Shown here piece after piece: positions 16,081-24,579 of a stretch of DNA of 64,000 bases (positions are counted from its first letter, which is position 1; each line of letters starts with the position of its first letter). The DNA is from GCA-002712965 sp913048525 (GTDB taxonomy: Bacteria; Chloroflexota; Dehalococcoidia; Lucifugimonadales; UBA826). The notes below the pieces were generated by a model. The model ran no database searches. It saw nothing but the letters and a program-made list of their open reading frames with translations, and had not been told where the DNA came from. The position numbers were made by a program, and so were the translations under genes. Where the stretch lies: contig CAJWWP010000003.1 of assembly GCA_913048525.1 (NCBI GenBank), forward strand, positions 8,889 to 72,888, read 5' to 3'.

Positions 16081-17544
16081 TTAAGCTCGCCGCCAAGCAA
16101 CAACAGACGCTATCAGAGCTCCAAGGGCTATAGCCGCAGCGGCGAAGTATACCAACTTAAACGCAGCCAGATAAGCAACAACTGATTCTGTTGTCGTTGA
16201 AGCGAGCAATATATCCACCCCATGGCCTCTAGAAGAATAAGCCTCTGTGAATAATCCTCCCAAAAGTGCAACGGCGACCACATTTCCGATTCCTCTCGTT
16301 ATTGACGAAAGAGCTCCACCTGTTCCTAGACTTGCTTTACCTGCACTACTCATAACTAAGTTGAGATTTGCACTTTGAAATAATCCCATACCAGCTCCGA
16401 TGATCGTCATTCGTACCGCTAGTGCCGTAACAGACACTCCTATCTCAACAGCCTGATAGGACAACAATCCAAAGATTATTAGTATCGTTCCCACTATGGT
16501 CACCGGGCCAGGTGTGACACGGTCTGAAAAGTATCCCCCTAGAGGCGCACATAGAGCGAGTGCAAGTGAGTTAACAAGTAGCAAAATTGCCAGAGATGTC
16601 GCTGAGGCCCCCATTATTTCTGAGACGAAATACGGAAGTATAAAAACATTCACAAATGTCGACATGAACATGCAAAGGTTGGCTAGAAGACCCCCAGCCA
16701 CCACCATGTTCTTTAACACCCTCAAGTCAATTAAAGGCTGTTCAAATACGTTCTGACGCTTTATGAAAATCACCCAAATAATGGCTGATATCAACAAAAT
16801 AAGAAAGGGTTGACCCCGAACCCAGCCGACCAGTGCCACGATGTTCAAGAATAGGACTATGGTGGTCATTGCAGCGAACACCAGGCCAGCCCCAAGCCAG
16901 TCAAATTTCTTGTTTTCTTCTACTCTTTCGCCGACCCCTCGTAAGAAAAATAAAGTCCCGGCTATTGCAATAAGACAAAAGGGTATCCTGAAAAGAAAAA
17001 TCCACCTCCAAGACGATATTTCTAGCAACGCACCAGCCGAGATAGTGCCTAATATCATTCCCAGGGTCCCTATCCCCGTCATTACTCCTAGAGCCCGTCC
17101 CCTGATTTCCCTTGGAAACATAGACGTAACCAATGCGGGAGCAATAGCCGCTAAAGACGCATTGCCGAGCGCTTGAAGCACCCTGAAGCCTATAACGGTG
17201 TTAATGGTAGGAGATAAACTGATAGCAACCATCGCTACCGTATAAACAAAAAGCCCTATTAAGAAAATCCGGCGAAGTCCGAAAGTATCTCCTGCACCCC
17301 CAATGCCCAACTGGAGACCTATAGTAGTTCCCAAATAGAACGTAATCATTAGATATACAATTCTGGGCTCAGCCGAAAAATAGTCAGATATTGCCGGTAA
17401 GGAGACGTTAACGGTGACATCAAGAGCGACTAGAAAAACCCCTGACGACACAACAACTAACTGTGCCCAAAGCCGCCACCCAACGCTGTTCTCTATCGGC
17501 TTAGAGCCTGACAGCTGGCGCAAATTAATCCCATTCCCATTCAA
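16081..17544 (-). CDS. MFS transporter, DHA2 (EmrB/QacA) type
   Basis: A 487-residue major facilitator with about 14 membrane segments, the drug:H+ antiporter-2 type. It shows LVALDVTVNVSLPAI in helix 1, a motif A-like GGAGDTFGLRRIFLIG in the loop after helix 2, and FRVLQALGNASLAAIAPAL in helix 4. It probably exports a toxic or waste compound. The start (17544) lies 20 bases inside the end of obg, so translation is probably coupled to obg. That is an odd pairing of a core GTPase and an exporter. Confidence 0.85.
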   Translation of the reverse strand: MNGNGINLRQLSGSKPIENSVGWRLWAQLVVVSSGVFLVALDVTVNVSLPAISDYFSAEPRIVYLMITFYLGTTIGLQLGIGGAGDTFGLRRIFLIGLFVYTVAMVAISLSPTINTVIGFRVLQALGNASLAAIAPALVTSMFPREIRGRALGVMTGIGTLGMILGTISAGALLEISSWRWIFLFRIPFCLIAIAGTLFFLRGVGERVEENKKFDWLGAGLVFAAMTTIVLFLNIVALVGWVRGQPFLILLISAIIWVIFIKRQNVFEQPLIDLRVLKNMVVAGGLLANLCMFMSTFVNVFILPYFVSEIMGASATSLAILLLVNSLALALCAPLGGYFSDRVTPGPVTIVGTILIIFGLLSYQAVEIGVSVTALAVRMTIIGAGMGLFQSANLNLVMSSAGKASLGTGGALSSITRGIGNVVAVALLGGLFTEAYSSRGHGVDILLASTTTESVVAYLAAFKLVYFAAAAIALGALIASVVAWRRA

Positions 17545-18871
17545 CGGTACCCAAACGAACCGTATCCCCCTGCTTTATCCCTGCCCCTTCTAGTGCCCTT
17601 ACAACACCAGTTTTTTGCATATGTCGATACAATTGCATACGAGCCATCCAGTCTTCGTAATCAATTCTTTCTGCGATACGTTCAACCCCGGGGGCATCGA
17701 CAACAAAAACATCATTTTCAATAAATATACCAACACCCTGTCTCTTTGGTATTGGCCTCAGTACCGGTACCTCTTTTTCCATATCTAGCGAGCCTATTTT
17801 GGGAAGATCTATAGCGGCTACGCCTGAAAGAACCTTGTCTTCGCCATCCTCCACCTGAACAACTACAGGGTTAAAGGGTCTTTCATCTCCAACTTTCTCA
17901 GGTTCAAGGGCCACCAAAACCGCATCAATTAACTTACTAATCCCTTCACCTGTTGCAGCAGAAACGACGTGTATGTCAGTCCCTTCGATATCCAAGGATT
18001 GGACTATTTCTTCCCTGAGTACTTTCACTTCCTCCAAGTCAGCCTTGTTTATGGCAATTATCTGAGGCTTTTCATCAAGCTTTTCATCAAACAAACGAAG
18101 CTCGTCATTAATCTGCCTAAAGGTTGACCCCGGGTCTTCGCCGGCACCGTCAACCATATGAATAAGCAATCGTGTTCGTTCAATGTGCCGAAGGAACTCA
18201 TGGCCCAAGCCAACTCCTTTGTGAGCACCTTCAATCAATCCTGGAATATCAACCATCACTATCGTCTTATCTCTATGCTCAACCACACCTAACACAGGCT
18301 CAAGTGTCGTAAATGGGTAGTCAGCTATCTTTGGAACCGCAGAGGTTAAGTAACTAATCAAGCTAGACTTCCCTGCGTTAGGGGCACCTATAATCCCTAC
18401 ATCCGCTAGCATCTTTAATTCCAATTTTAGTTCTATTTCTTCACCCCTTTCCCCCGCCTGAGCAATAACCGGATACTGGTTTGTAGAGGATACGTATTTA
18501 ACATTTCCATAGCCCCCTGAGCCACCAGGAGCCGCAATAAATTCCTGATCATGCTCAGTCACATCAACGATAAGATCATTTCCATTCCATACCTGTGTTC
18601 CTACAGGCACATTAACGACTACATCGGCTCCATCTGATCCATGCTTCTTAACACTCCCCCCATTTCCGCCATTTTTTGCTTGAAAAACACGTCTATATCT
18701 AAACTGTAAAAGCGTGTTTTCATTAGAGTCTCCTTTGATGACAATGTTGCCGCCTCTTCCACCATCCCCACCATCTGGTCCTCCTCTTGGCACAAATTTC
18801 TCATGCCTCCCACTTATAGCGCCATCCCCACCAGAGCCACTTTTTATTTGAATTATTACTTCATCAATCAA
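17525..18871 (-). CDS. obg: Obg GTPase (ribosome assembly)
   Basis: A 448-residue Obg/CgtA GTPase. The N-terminal glycine-rich Obg fold reads IKSGSGGDGAISGRHEKFVP and RGGPDGGDGGRGGNIV. The G domain has G1 GAPNAGKSS (about residue 166), G3 VDIPGLIEGAHKGVGLG, G4 NKAD and G5 VSAATGEG. A C-terminal OCT-like domain follows (PKRQGVGIFIENDVFVVDAPGVERIAERIDYED), ending in an acidic tail. It acts in late 50S assembly and stress signalling. TTG 18871 is the start, with AAGGAGAAAAC just upstream. It runs leftward away from the DnaA-box region at 18.9-19.15 kb. Confidence 0.96.
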   Translation of the reverse strand: MIDEVIIQIKSGSGGDGAISGRHEKFVPRGGPDGGDGGRGGNIVIKGDSNENTLLQFRYRRVFQAKNGGNGGSVKKHGSDGADVVVNVPVGTQVWNGNDLIVDVTEHDQEFIAAPGGSGGYGNVKYVSSTNQYPVIAQAGERGEEIELKLELKMLADVGIIGAPNAGKSSLISYLTSAVPKIADYPFTTLEPVLGVVEHRDKTIVMVDIPGLIEGAHKGVGLGHEFLRHIERTRLLIHMVDGAGEDPGSTFRQINDELRLFDEKLDEKPQIIAINKADLEEVKVLREEIVQSLDIEGTDIHVVSAATGEGISKLIDAVLVALEPEKVGDERPFNPVVVQVEDGEDKVLSGVAAIDLPKIGSLDMEKEVPVLRPIPKRQGVGIFIENDVFVVDAPGVERIAERIDYEDWMARMQLYRHMQKTGVVRALEGAGIKQGDTVRLGTVEWEWD

Positions 18872-19163
18872 AGTTTTCTCCTTTTGGAGAAGTTTTAGAA
18901 GGGATAATAATAAGAATAATAATCCCGTGGATATTGTTGATTATGTTCCTGATAGGCGTGGGATTCAAACGAATATTAGCACGAATAATAGTGTAGATAA
19001 TGTGGATAAAATTATTATGGTTGTGGATATTTTTAATAATAGTCATAGGTTGTTGATAATTAGACAAACTTATACACAAATATTACAAGTTGATAACATT
19101 AAATTCTAAGATATCCACAGATTTATATAGAAAATCTAGCCATATATTATTTGGAGAAGTGCC
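18872..19163. other. candidate chromosomal replication origin (oriC)
   Basis: This AT-rich divergent gap carries a cluster of DnaA boxes (consensus TTATnCACA). There are TGTGGATAA at 19001-19009 and TTATACACA at 19070-19078, both exact. One-mismatch copies are TGTAGATAA 18992-19000, TGTGGATAT 19022-19030, TGTTGATAA 19051-19059 and ATATCCACA 19111-19119, and CGTGGATAT 18926-18934 has two mismatches. Very AT-rich tracts at 18903-18923 and 19121-19150 could be unwinding elements. dnaA itself is not in the window. Hand counts of + strand lines hint at a G/C skew change here. Confidence 0.65.
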
Positions 19164-20492
19164 ATGACTCAAAGTAAGGACTTTATATCTGATCTATTAA
19201 ACGAGAAGTCCATTTTTCAATCGTATCTTGATGTAGAAGCAGCACTTGCAAGAGCTCAGGCTGCACTGGGTGTAATTCCTCAATGGGCGGCGGACATAAT
19301 ATCTGAAAAATCCAACTTGGAACTCTTGAATATGGAGAATGTTTATTCAGGTCTTGAAAAAACAGGACACCCACTAGTCCCTCTCATCTGGGAATTGGAT
19401 AGAGTTTGTGGGCCACAGGCAGGAGGATATATTCACTGGGGAGCAACAACTCAAAATATCACACAGACGGGAAAACTATTATTGGTCAAACAATGCCATG
19501 CTTACTACAAACAGGAATTGGGAAAACTCCTACTCACACTGGCAGAACTTGCTGAGAGATCAAAAAATTATACGATGCCAGGACGAACCCATGGTCAGCA
19601 TGCTGTGCCAGCAACTTTTGGATATAAAGTTGCTGTTTGGATTGACGAGCTAATTAGACATACAGAGAGAATGACTAGCTGTGAAGATAGAGTGTTCGTA
19701 GCGATGCTTGGAGGGGGAGCAGGAACGATGGCTTCTGTTGGTTTAGAGGGACTGAAAACACAAGATCTTATAGCAGAGGAATTGGGAATTAGTTCAATGT
19801 CAATGCCCGCTAGAACAATAGGTGACCACCTGACGGAGTACATCACAATTTTGGCAATGCTGGCCGCAACATCAAGCAAGATGGCGCGGGAGGTCTATAC
19901 CATGATGAAGCAGGAGTTTGGTGAAGTGGAAGAGCCCGTTCCGGTCGGTGCGGTAGGCTCGTCTACGATGCCGCAGAAGCGCAACCCTCGTCTTAGTCAG
20001 GATGTTGTGGCATGGGCTTCGGAAGTGCGCACCTATGTGCCTATGTCTTTAGAAGCTATGCAAACGGAGCATGAAGCCGATAAAACTACTAGCATGATGA
20101 TAAATACGGCAATCAATAGGGTTTGTTTTTTGACCGGCAAGATTATAGATGGATTGAATGAAATTTTCTCCGATATAAACCTGTTTCCGGAGAGAATGAG
20201 GAAAAATCTTGATCTGTCAGGTGGACTTATCATGTCTGAAAGAGTGATGCTTGAACTTGGGAAAGAGATAGGAAGGCAAAGAGCCCATGATGCCGTTTAT
20301 GAAGCGGCTCAAAGGGCGGTTAATGAAGGAAGGGCATTTAGTGAAACTTTGGCGGAAGAAAAGGAAATAGCCTCGTTACTATCGACGGAACAGATTGACG
20401 ATCTTCTAGATCCTGAGCGATACACTGGTCTATGTGCTTACTTTGCCGAAACATTTGCAGAAAAAGCACGGGTGGTCTCAAGGGACCTGTAG
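19164..20492 (+). CDS. lyase of the adenylosuccinate lyase/fumarase superfamily (PurB-like)
   Basis: A 442-residue protein of the aspartase/fumarase superfamily. It has HWGATTQNITQTG near residue 93, TMPGRTHGQHAVPATFGYKVA near residue 137 (catalytic His region), and the signature GSSTMPQKRNP near residue 267. The sequence after the signature (RLSQDVVAWASEVRTYVPMSLEAMQTEHEAD) is closer to the carboxymuconate cycloisomerase-like branch than to classical PurB, so it may be a catabolic lyase rather than the purine enzyme. The ATG has TTGGAGAAG upstream. It is the first rightward gene after the DnaA-box region and converges with the CoA-transferase operon. Confidence 0.82.
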   Translation: MTQSKDFISDLLNEKSIFQSYLDVEAALARAQAALGVIPQWAADIISEKSNLELLNMENVYSGLEKTGHPLVPLIWELDRVCGPQAGGYIHWGATTQNITQTGKLLLVKQCHAYYKQELGKLLLTLAELAERSKNYTMPGRTHGQHAVPATFGYKVAVWIDELIRHTERMTSCEDRVFVAMLGGGAGTMASVGLEGLKTQDLIAEELGISSMSMPARTIGDHLTEYITILAMLAATSSKMAREVYTMMKQEFGEVEEPVPVGAVGSSTMPQKRNPRLSQDVVAWASEVRTYVPMSLEAMQTEHEADKTTSMMINTAINRVCFLTGKIIDGLNEIFSDINLFPERMRKNLDLSGGLIMSERVMLELGKEIGRQRAHDAVYEAAQRAVNEGRAFSETLAEEKEIASLLSTEQIDDLLDPERYTGLCAYFAETFAEKARVVSRDL

Positions 20493-20511
20493 CTACGGGT
20501 TGATTTGGAAA

Positions 20512-21705
20512 CTATTTGAGGCCTATAGGCAAACTATTTGGGATAGTATCTGAAGCTCTCAGATTGGCTAATTCAGAGTCTGATATTCCGAAGCTTTTTA
20601 AAATGGCATTTGTGTCGCCGCCGAAAGAGGGAGGCTCAACCTCAACTAGATCACATTCAGACATGACGACGGGATTACCCGGCCAGGTTACGTCACCCCA
20701 ATGACGAGATCCTTTAATATTTTCTTCCTCATTATGAATATTTCCATAGGTTCGTTCAACGACAATTCCTCTTCTCCTATTTCCTTCCTCTCTATGAAGC
20801 TCGGAGGCGTATTTGTTTATTGCAACGGGAACTCCAGCAGAGGAGAGTAGAGAAACCCAGTGGGTACTTGTGTTAGTGAGAAATATGTCTTGCAGATGCT
20901 GACTACTTGGATGACTATCCATATTAGCGAAAGAGGGAATAGATTGAAGTGCAAGCGATTCATCACTATTTGAAACAGAAAGAAAAATCCAAGAGTCGTC
21001 TGCACATTTATACAACTGGTTAAAGGAATCAGTTCCTCTTATTCCTGGACCCCCTAAATCGCGACGACTATATCCTGGATAATCAACATGATAAGGTCCG
21101 GTAATGGTCGCAGAAGTATAAGAAAGTGCGGCCTCTATTTTTTGCCCTCTTCCAGTTTTTTCCCGATCCAGCAAAGCAAGCATGACGGCATAAGCAGCGG
21201 AGATACCGGTTCCGTAGTCGTTCAAAGTGAAAGTAGCGGGACGAGGTCTTTGTGGCTGTTGGGGGTCAGAGACTCCAGCGTTGCGCAGTTGTATTCCCGT
21301 AGCGGCCTGCGCATTTTGCTCAAAGCCGGGTCGCATCTGCCAGGGGCCTTCCTGCCCGAAGCAGTTTATGGAGCCATAAATAATTTCCGGATTTAGATTC
21401 TTCAAAGCCTGGTATCCAATACCTAGTCTATCGGCAACACCTTTGCGAAATCCTTCCAACACTACGTCAGCCTTACCGGCCATAGTTAGGAAGGTGTCGA
21501 GTCCCCCAGGTTTTCCTAGGTTGAGTGCGATGCTTTGCTTTCCTCTCCCTACGTCAAGCCAGGGCGTGAGTTGAGGGGGGCGAAAGTCAGGATCTACCTT
21601 GATTACATTGGCTCCATACTGAGCTAATGTACGCCCACATGTGGGCCCAGCAAGAACTATGCAAAGATCCAGCACAGTCACACCATCTAAAGGAAGGTCA
21701 TTCAT
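20512..21705 (-). CDS. CaiB/BaiF CoA transferase, Glu in place of the catalytic Asp
   Basis: A family III CoA transferase of 397 residues when started at ATG 21705 (MNDLPLDGVTVLDLCIVLAG). The open frame extends upstream to 21780 but would overlap the preceding gene, so the start 7 bases after that gene's stop (21713) is preferred and implies coupling. Marks are LAQYGANVIKVDPDF, GRGKQSIALNLGKPGG and ADVVLEGFRKGVADRLGIGY. At the active-site position the motif reads RPGFEQNAQAATG, Glu instead of Asp. It is the third gene of the operon with the selenoprotein and a shorter CaiB homolog, and may pair with that homolog. Confidence 0.88.
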   Translation of the reverse strand: MNDLPLDGVTVLDLCIVLAGPTCGRTLAQYGANVIKVDPDFRPPQLTPWLDVGRGKQSIALNLGKPGGLDTFLTMAGKADVVLEGFRKGVADRLGIGYQALKNLNPEIIYGSINCFGQEGPWQMRPGFEQNAQAATGIQLRNAGVSDPQQPQRPRPATFTLNDYGTGISAAYAVMLALLDREKTGRGQKIEAALSYTSATITGPYHVDYPGYSRRDLGGPGIRGTDSFNQLYKCADDSWIFLSVSNSDESLALQSIPSFANMDSHPSSQHLQDIFLTNTSTHWVSLLSSAGVPVAINKYASELHREEGNRRRGIVVERTYGNIHNEEENIKGSRHWGDVTWPGNPVVMSECDLVEVEPPSFGGDTNAILKSFGISDSELANLRASDTIPNSLPIGLK

Positions 21706-21712
21706 ACTGAAG

Positions 21713-22798
21713 TTAATTATCTCCCGGCATCTCAGGAGCAGGTGTTTTGACCTGTCCAAGATTCCCGTGGGTTTTAACAAGTAATCCCGGTTGTTTCATC
21801 CTCCCGAATATTGGGTCATTTATCTGAACGACTGCACCCGAGTCTGAAGCCTGTGGTTCGTCTAGCCATTCATCCACTGTTCTGCAGGCAGTTCCGGGAA
21901 CTCCAATATGTTCCATAAAGGTTTCCCACTCAAGTGCTGTTCTCTCGCTCCATATTTCCTCGAACTTTTGGTTCCATTCTTCTAAAAGGTCGCCATCGGA
22001 ATTCAGCAGTTTATTATCAGTCAGGTGATCCAGCCAGTCGGGGTGTCCTATTGCTTCAAGAAAAGGTTCTAAAAATCGAGGAATTGCGATGTTTACATTG
22101 ATCCATCTGCCATCTCGGCATCGATAAAAACGAGCAATAACCGGATGCCCCTCCTGTTTACCATGCGGTCTTTGCGAGTGTCGCACTAGTGCAGTGCCCA
22201 TACCTTGGTACATTGAGTCGTGGATAGGCACTGTTATTTGCTGCCCCTTTCCTGTTTTTCCTCGGTATAGCAATGCAGCTGTTACAGCGGGAGCCGCTGT
22301 TATTGCGGCGAAGGTGCTGGCGTAATAAAGTTCATGGAAGGAAGGCCCCTCTTCTGGTACTGGGTCATCTCCGGATGGGTTAAGAGCATAAACACCGGAG
22401 CTGGCAGCCACCAGACCTTCACGTGCTGGTAACCAACCCAGTGGATGATCTTCTTGAAATGCTGGAATCGATACCACCACGGGCTCCTTATCAGCAGTTA
22501 TCTGGGAGAGGGAGGCAAATGTAAGACCAAGAGCGGTTTTCTCGGAAGCATCAAGACATTCGATGACTATATCAGCGCCATTGGCAAAATGAACGACTGT
22601 ATTCTTCGAGTAAGTGGACAAAGAGGAAAATTTTCCTCGATTCCACACTGCGAACTCTTCCGTACCCCTGGAAGGGTCTCCACCTAGAGGCTCTATCTTA
22701 TGAACGTCAGCTCCTTGGTCTGCTAAAAGCATCCCAAGTATAGATCCAGCCGGATAGCGGCTGAACTCGACTACCTTATATCCGGCTAAGACACCCAT
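21713..22798 (-). CDS. CaiB/BaiF CoA transferase-like, short variant
   Basis: A 361-residue family III CoA-transferase homolog, shorter than the usual 390-410. It starts GVLAGYKVVEFSRYPAGSIL and has MLLADQGADVHKIEPLGGDP, but the segment after VWNRGKFSSLST is compressed relative to the family. The region aligned with the catalytic motif reads WLPAREGLVAASSG, with Glu at the Asp place. It lies 36 bases after the selenoprotein stop and 7 bases before the next CaiB gene. A heteromeric transferase made of the two CaiB proteins is an inference; the 840-residue fused double CaiB at 32.4 kb is a parallel arrangement. Confidence 0.85.
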   Translation of the reverse strand: MGVLAGYKVVEFSRYPAGSILGMLLADQGADVHKIEPLGGDPSRGTEEFAVWNRGKFSSLSTYSKNTVVHFANGADIVIECLDASEKTALGLTFASLSQITADKEPVVVSIPAFQEDHPLGWLPAREGLVAASSGVYALNPSGDDPVPEEGPSFHELYYASTFAAITAAPAVTAALLYRGKTGKGQQITVPIHDSMYQGMGTALVRHSQRPHGKQEGHPVIARFYRCRDGRWINVNIAIPRFLEPFLEAIGHPDWLDHLTDNKLLNSDGDLLEEWNQKFEEIWSERTALEWETFMEHIGVPGTACRTVDEWLDEPQASDSGAVVQINDPIFGRMKQPGLLVKTHGNLGQVKTPAPEMPGDN

Positions 22799-22834
22799 AA
22801 GAAAAACTAAAGCTGGTAAGGGTTACCCCCTTAC

Positions 22835-24475
22835 TTACCTGTACTGATCTATCCCAATGGTTGCAGAAGATGGCCCCGACGGAAAAACTAAGGTTTTAGC
22901 TCGATCTGCGCCTACAACGACTATGTCTATATCGTCTGGGCTATGAAGCAATGGAACTTCGGTGGACAGAATTTCTTCTTCGGTCTGATTCCGTAGGTAG
23001 TGCCAATTTTCATGCACACGGGCATCTCCCAAAGGCATGTACTGGATCATTTTACCGAGGCTATTATTGGCATGCTTATGTATGAACTCTCTTGCATCTT
23101 TTTTGGAGAAACCTTCCCCACCTACGGGGCCAGCAACGTCCGGAGGCATGAAGATTAACCTTTCATGCCCTCCGGCACGACTTCCACCGAGGGTTGTGTT
23201 TCCAAAGGTGATTCCATAGGCTAAAGTTTTCAACAAACCTTCGGCTGAAGTGTTTCCTTGATCCTGTACGTCTAGCTCACCGTCGGTTACGAAAATTGAT
23301 ATAGCACTTTCACTGGCTTTGAATCCACGATCTTCTGCATATGAAGGCCAAGGACTCATATCCTCATTTTCGCCTAAGCAGTGAACAAATTTTCGAGTCG
23401 TTCCGATCGTGTCCATATCCATCTTATTCGGATACCACATTCCTATGTTTTTAAGGCAAAGGTAAAAAGCTCTCCCGATTATGATGTTTATTTCATTATC
23501 TCGACCAGGACCCAGAGCTGATCTTGGATTGAGACCAACCTCTTTGGCAATAGGTCCGTTTACTACGAGAATAGGGGCATGAGGGCTTGTGGACATTAAA
23601 AGGGACTTTCCTCCATGTTCCCCCATTTCAGAAAGACATTTGACTGCAGCGATTATTATTGGCATGTGTTCAGGTTTGGCTCCTGCCAGAGCGGAATTTA
23701 TCGCTATTTTTTCCACTGTGGCAAGTCCAAATCCAGGGGGCATGTCGCACACTACGTGGTCAGATGGGAGGCTGGTACCGGATATTAGATCAGCAACTGC
23801 AGATTCTGTCGGAGGAAAAACAGGGAGAGCATCAGACCAATCCCTGCGAGTGTAGTCAGAGTTCATTTTCAGGATAGCGTCAAATCTGTCTTCACCCTCA
23901 TATCTCAGTGTAGACTCTTGGTCTTCTGGGGTGGTGTCGTTGGTACTGTCGGCGGTGAGACACGAGATTAATTCATCCATTACCTCTTCTGTCTGAGTGA
24001 CACATAGGTTGTCGGCGAGATTACGATATATTCTTGGGACGATCACAAACTGCAAATCAGGCATGCCAAAAGCTCGACTACTGGCCAGGGCGTCGTCTTC
24101 GAATCGCCCGGAAACGATTGGGACAGCTGGCTTACCCATTTTTTCTATTTCAATCATGTCGTGGCACATCCACGACGCGCATGTCCCTCAATCAGCCGTT
24201 GCACCTATTACGACATCACATTCCTCTCCTGCTTGTTTCACTATTGGAGGTGGGGTGGGGTAGTTTCCGCCCGTGTAAAAGTTAATACTTACATCGCTGA
24301 AACGTTCTTGGATGATTTCGCCAGCACGATTTAAAGCTAGGTCACCACCGTGCGTGCCACTCCAGACAAGGCCAATAGTTAGACCGTCTAGAGATTTGGG
24401 TCTGGGGTTGGTTCTTAATATGTTCATCATCCCACGCTGTTGAGCGACAGGATTAGATACTTCCAGTAGGTGCAT
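22835..24475 (-). CDS. UGSC-family selenoprotein with in-frame UGA
   Basis: The minus strand holds two open frames, 24475-24191 and 24187-22835, in the same frame and separated only by TGA at 24190-24188. Read as selenocysteine, the join gives ATAD-U-GTCASW, matching the [U/C]GSC motif, then MCHDMIEIEKMGKP, typical of UGSC-family (seleno)proteins. The protein would have 546 residues with Sec at 96. ATG 24475 is chosen because GGAGG lies 6 bases upstream; a minus-strand TATAAT at 24522-24517 would start transcription near 24510, excluding the upstream ATG 24514. The C-terminal 400 residues (for example SLLMSTSPHAPILVVNGPIA and TFGNTTLGGSRAGGHERL) are conserved-looking but not recognised. It heads an operon with two CaiB genes. 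Confidence 0.85.
24158..24176 (-). other. putative bacterial SECIS hairpin
   Basis: On the minus strand GTCGTGG (24176-24170) pairs perfectly with CCACGAC (24164-24158) around the loop ATGTG. The loop starts 18 bases after the UGA, within the 16-37 base distance known for bacterial SECIS elements, and contains a GU. The stem lies within the coding sequence, as required in bacteria. Confidence 0.65.
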
Positions 24476-24516
24476 TATTAACCTCCATTTGTTAGCGGTA
24501 ATGACTAGTGGCACCG

Positions 24517-24552
24517 ATTATACAGACCAACGCCGTCAACTGCCGTTATAAT
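24517..24552. promoter_or_regulatory. back-to-back -10 elements for the selenoprotein operon and rdgB
   Basis: TATAAT on the minus strand (24522-24517) faces left toward the selenoprotein gene and TATAAT on the plus strand (24547-24552) faces right toward rdgB. The -35 positions are poor in both cases, so this is moderate evidence only. The left one supports the start at 24475. Confidence 0.4.
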
Positions 24553-24579
24553 TGAAAACCTAAAACTTAGGATAGGTAT

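Noticed and set aside
18864..19109. Open frames on both strands in the obg-purB-like gap (71 and 60 residues)
   Set aside because: They are rich in Asn and Ile because of AT-rich DNA, lack ribosome sites, and lie over the DnaA-box cluster.
19164..20492. Naming this gene purB outright
   Set aside because: The MPQKRNP signature is shared by the superfamily and the following segment is unlike classical PurB; the distant pur operon does not settle it.
21706..21780. Upstream extension of the CaiB gene (start at 21780)
   Set aside because: It would overlap the preceding gene; MNDLPLDGVTVLDL at 21705 is the normal family start.
24188..24514. Separate 108-residue protein upstream of a 444-residue protein
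   Set aside because: Same frame, no ribosome site for the second part, and the TGA falls on the Sec position of the UGSC motif; treated as one selenoprotein gene with start at 24475.
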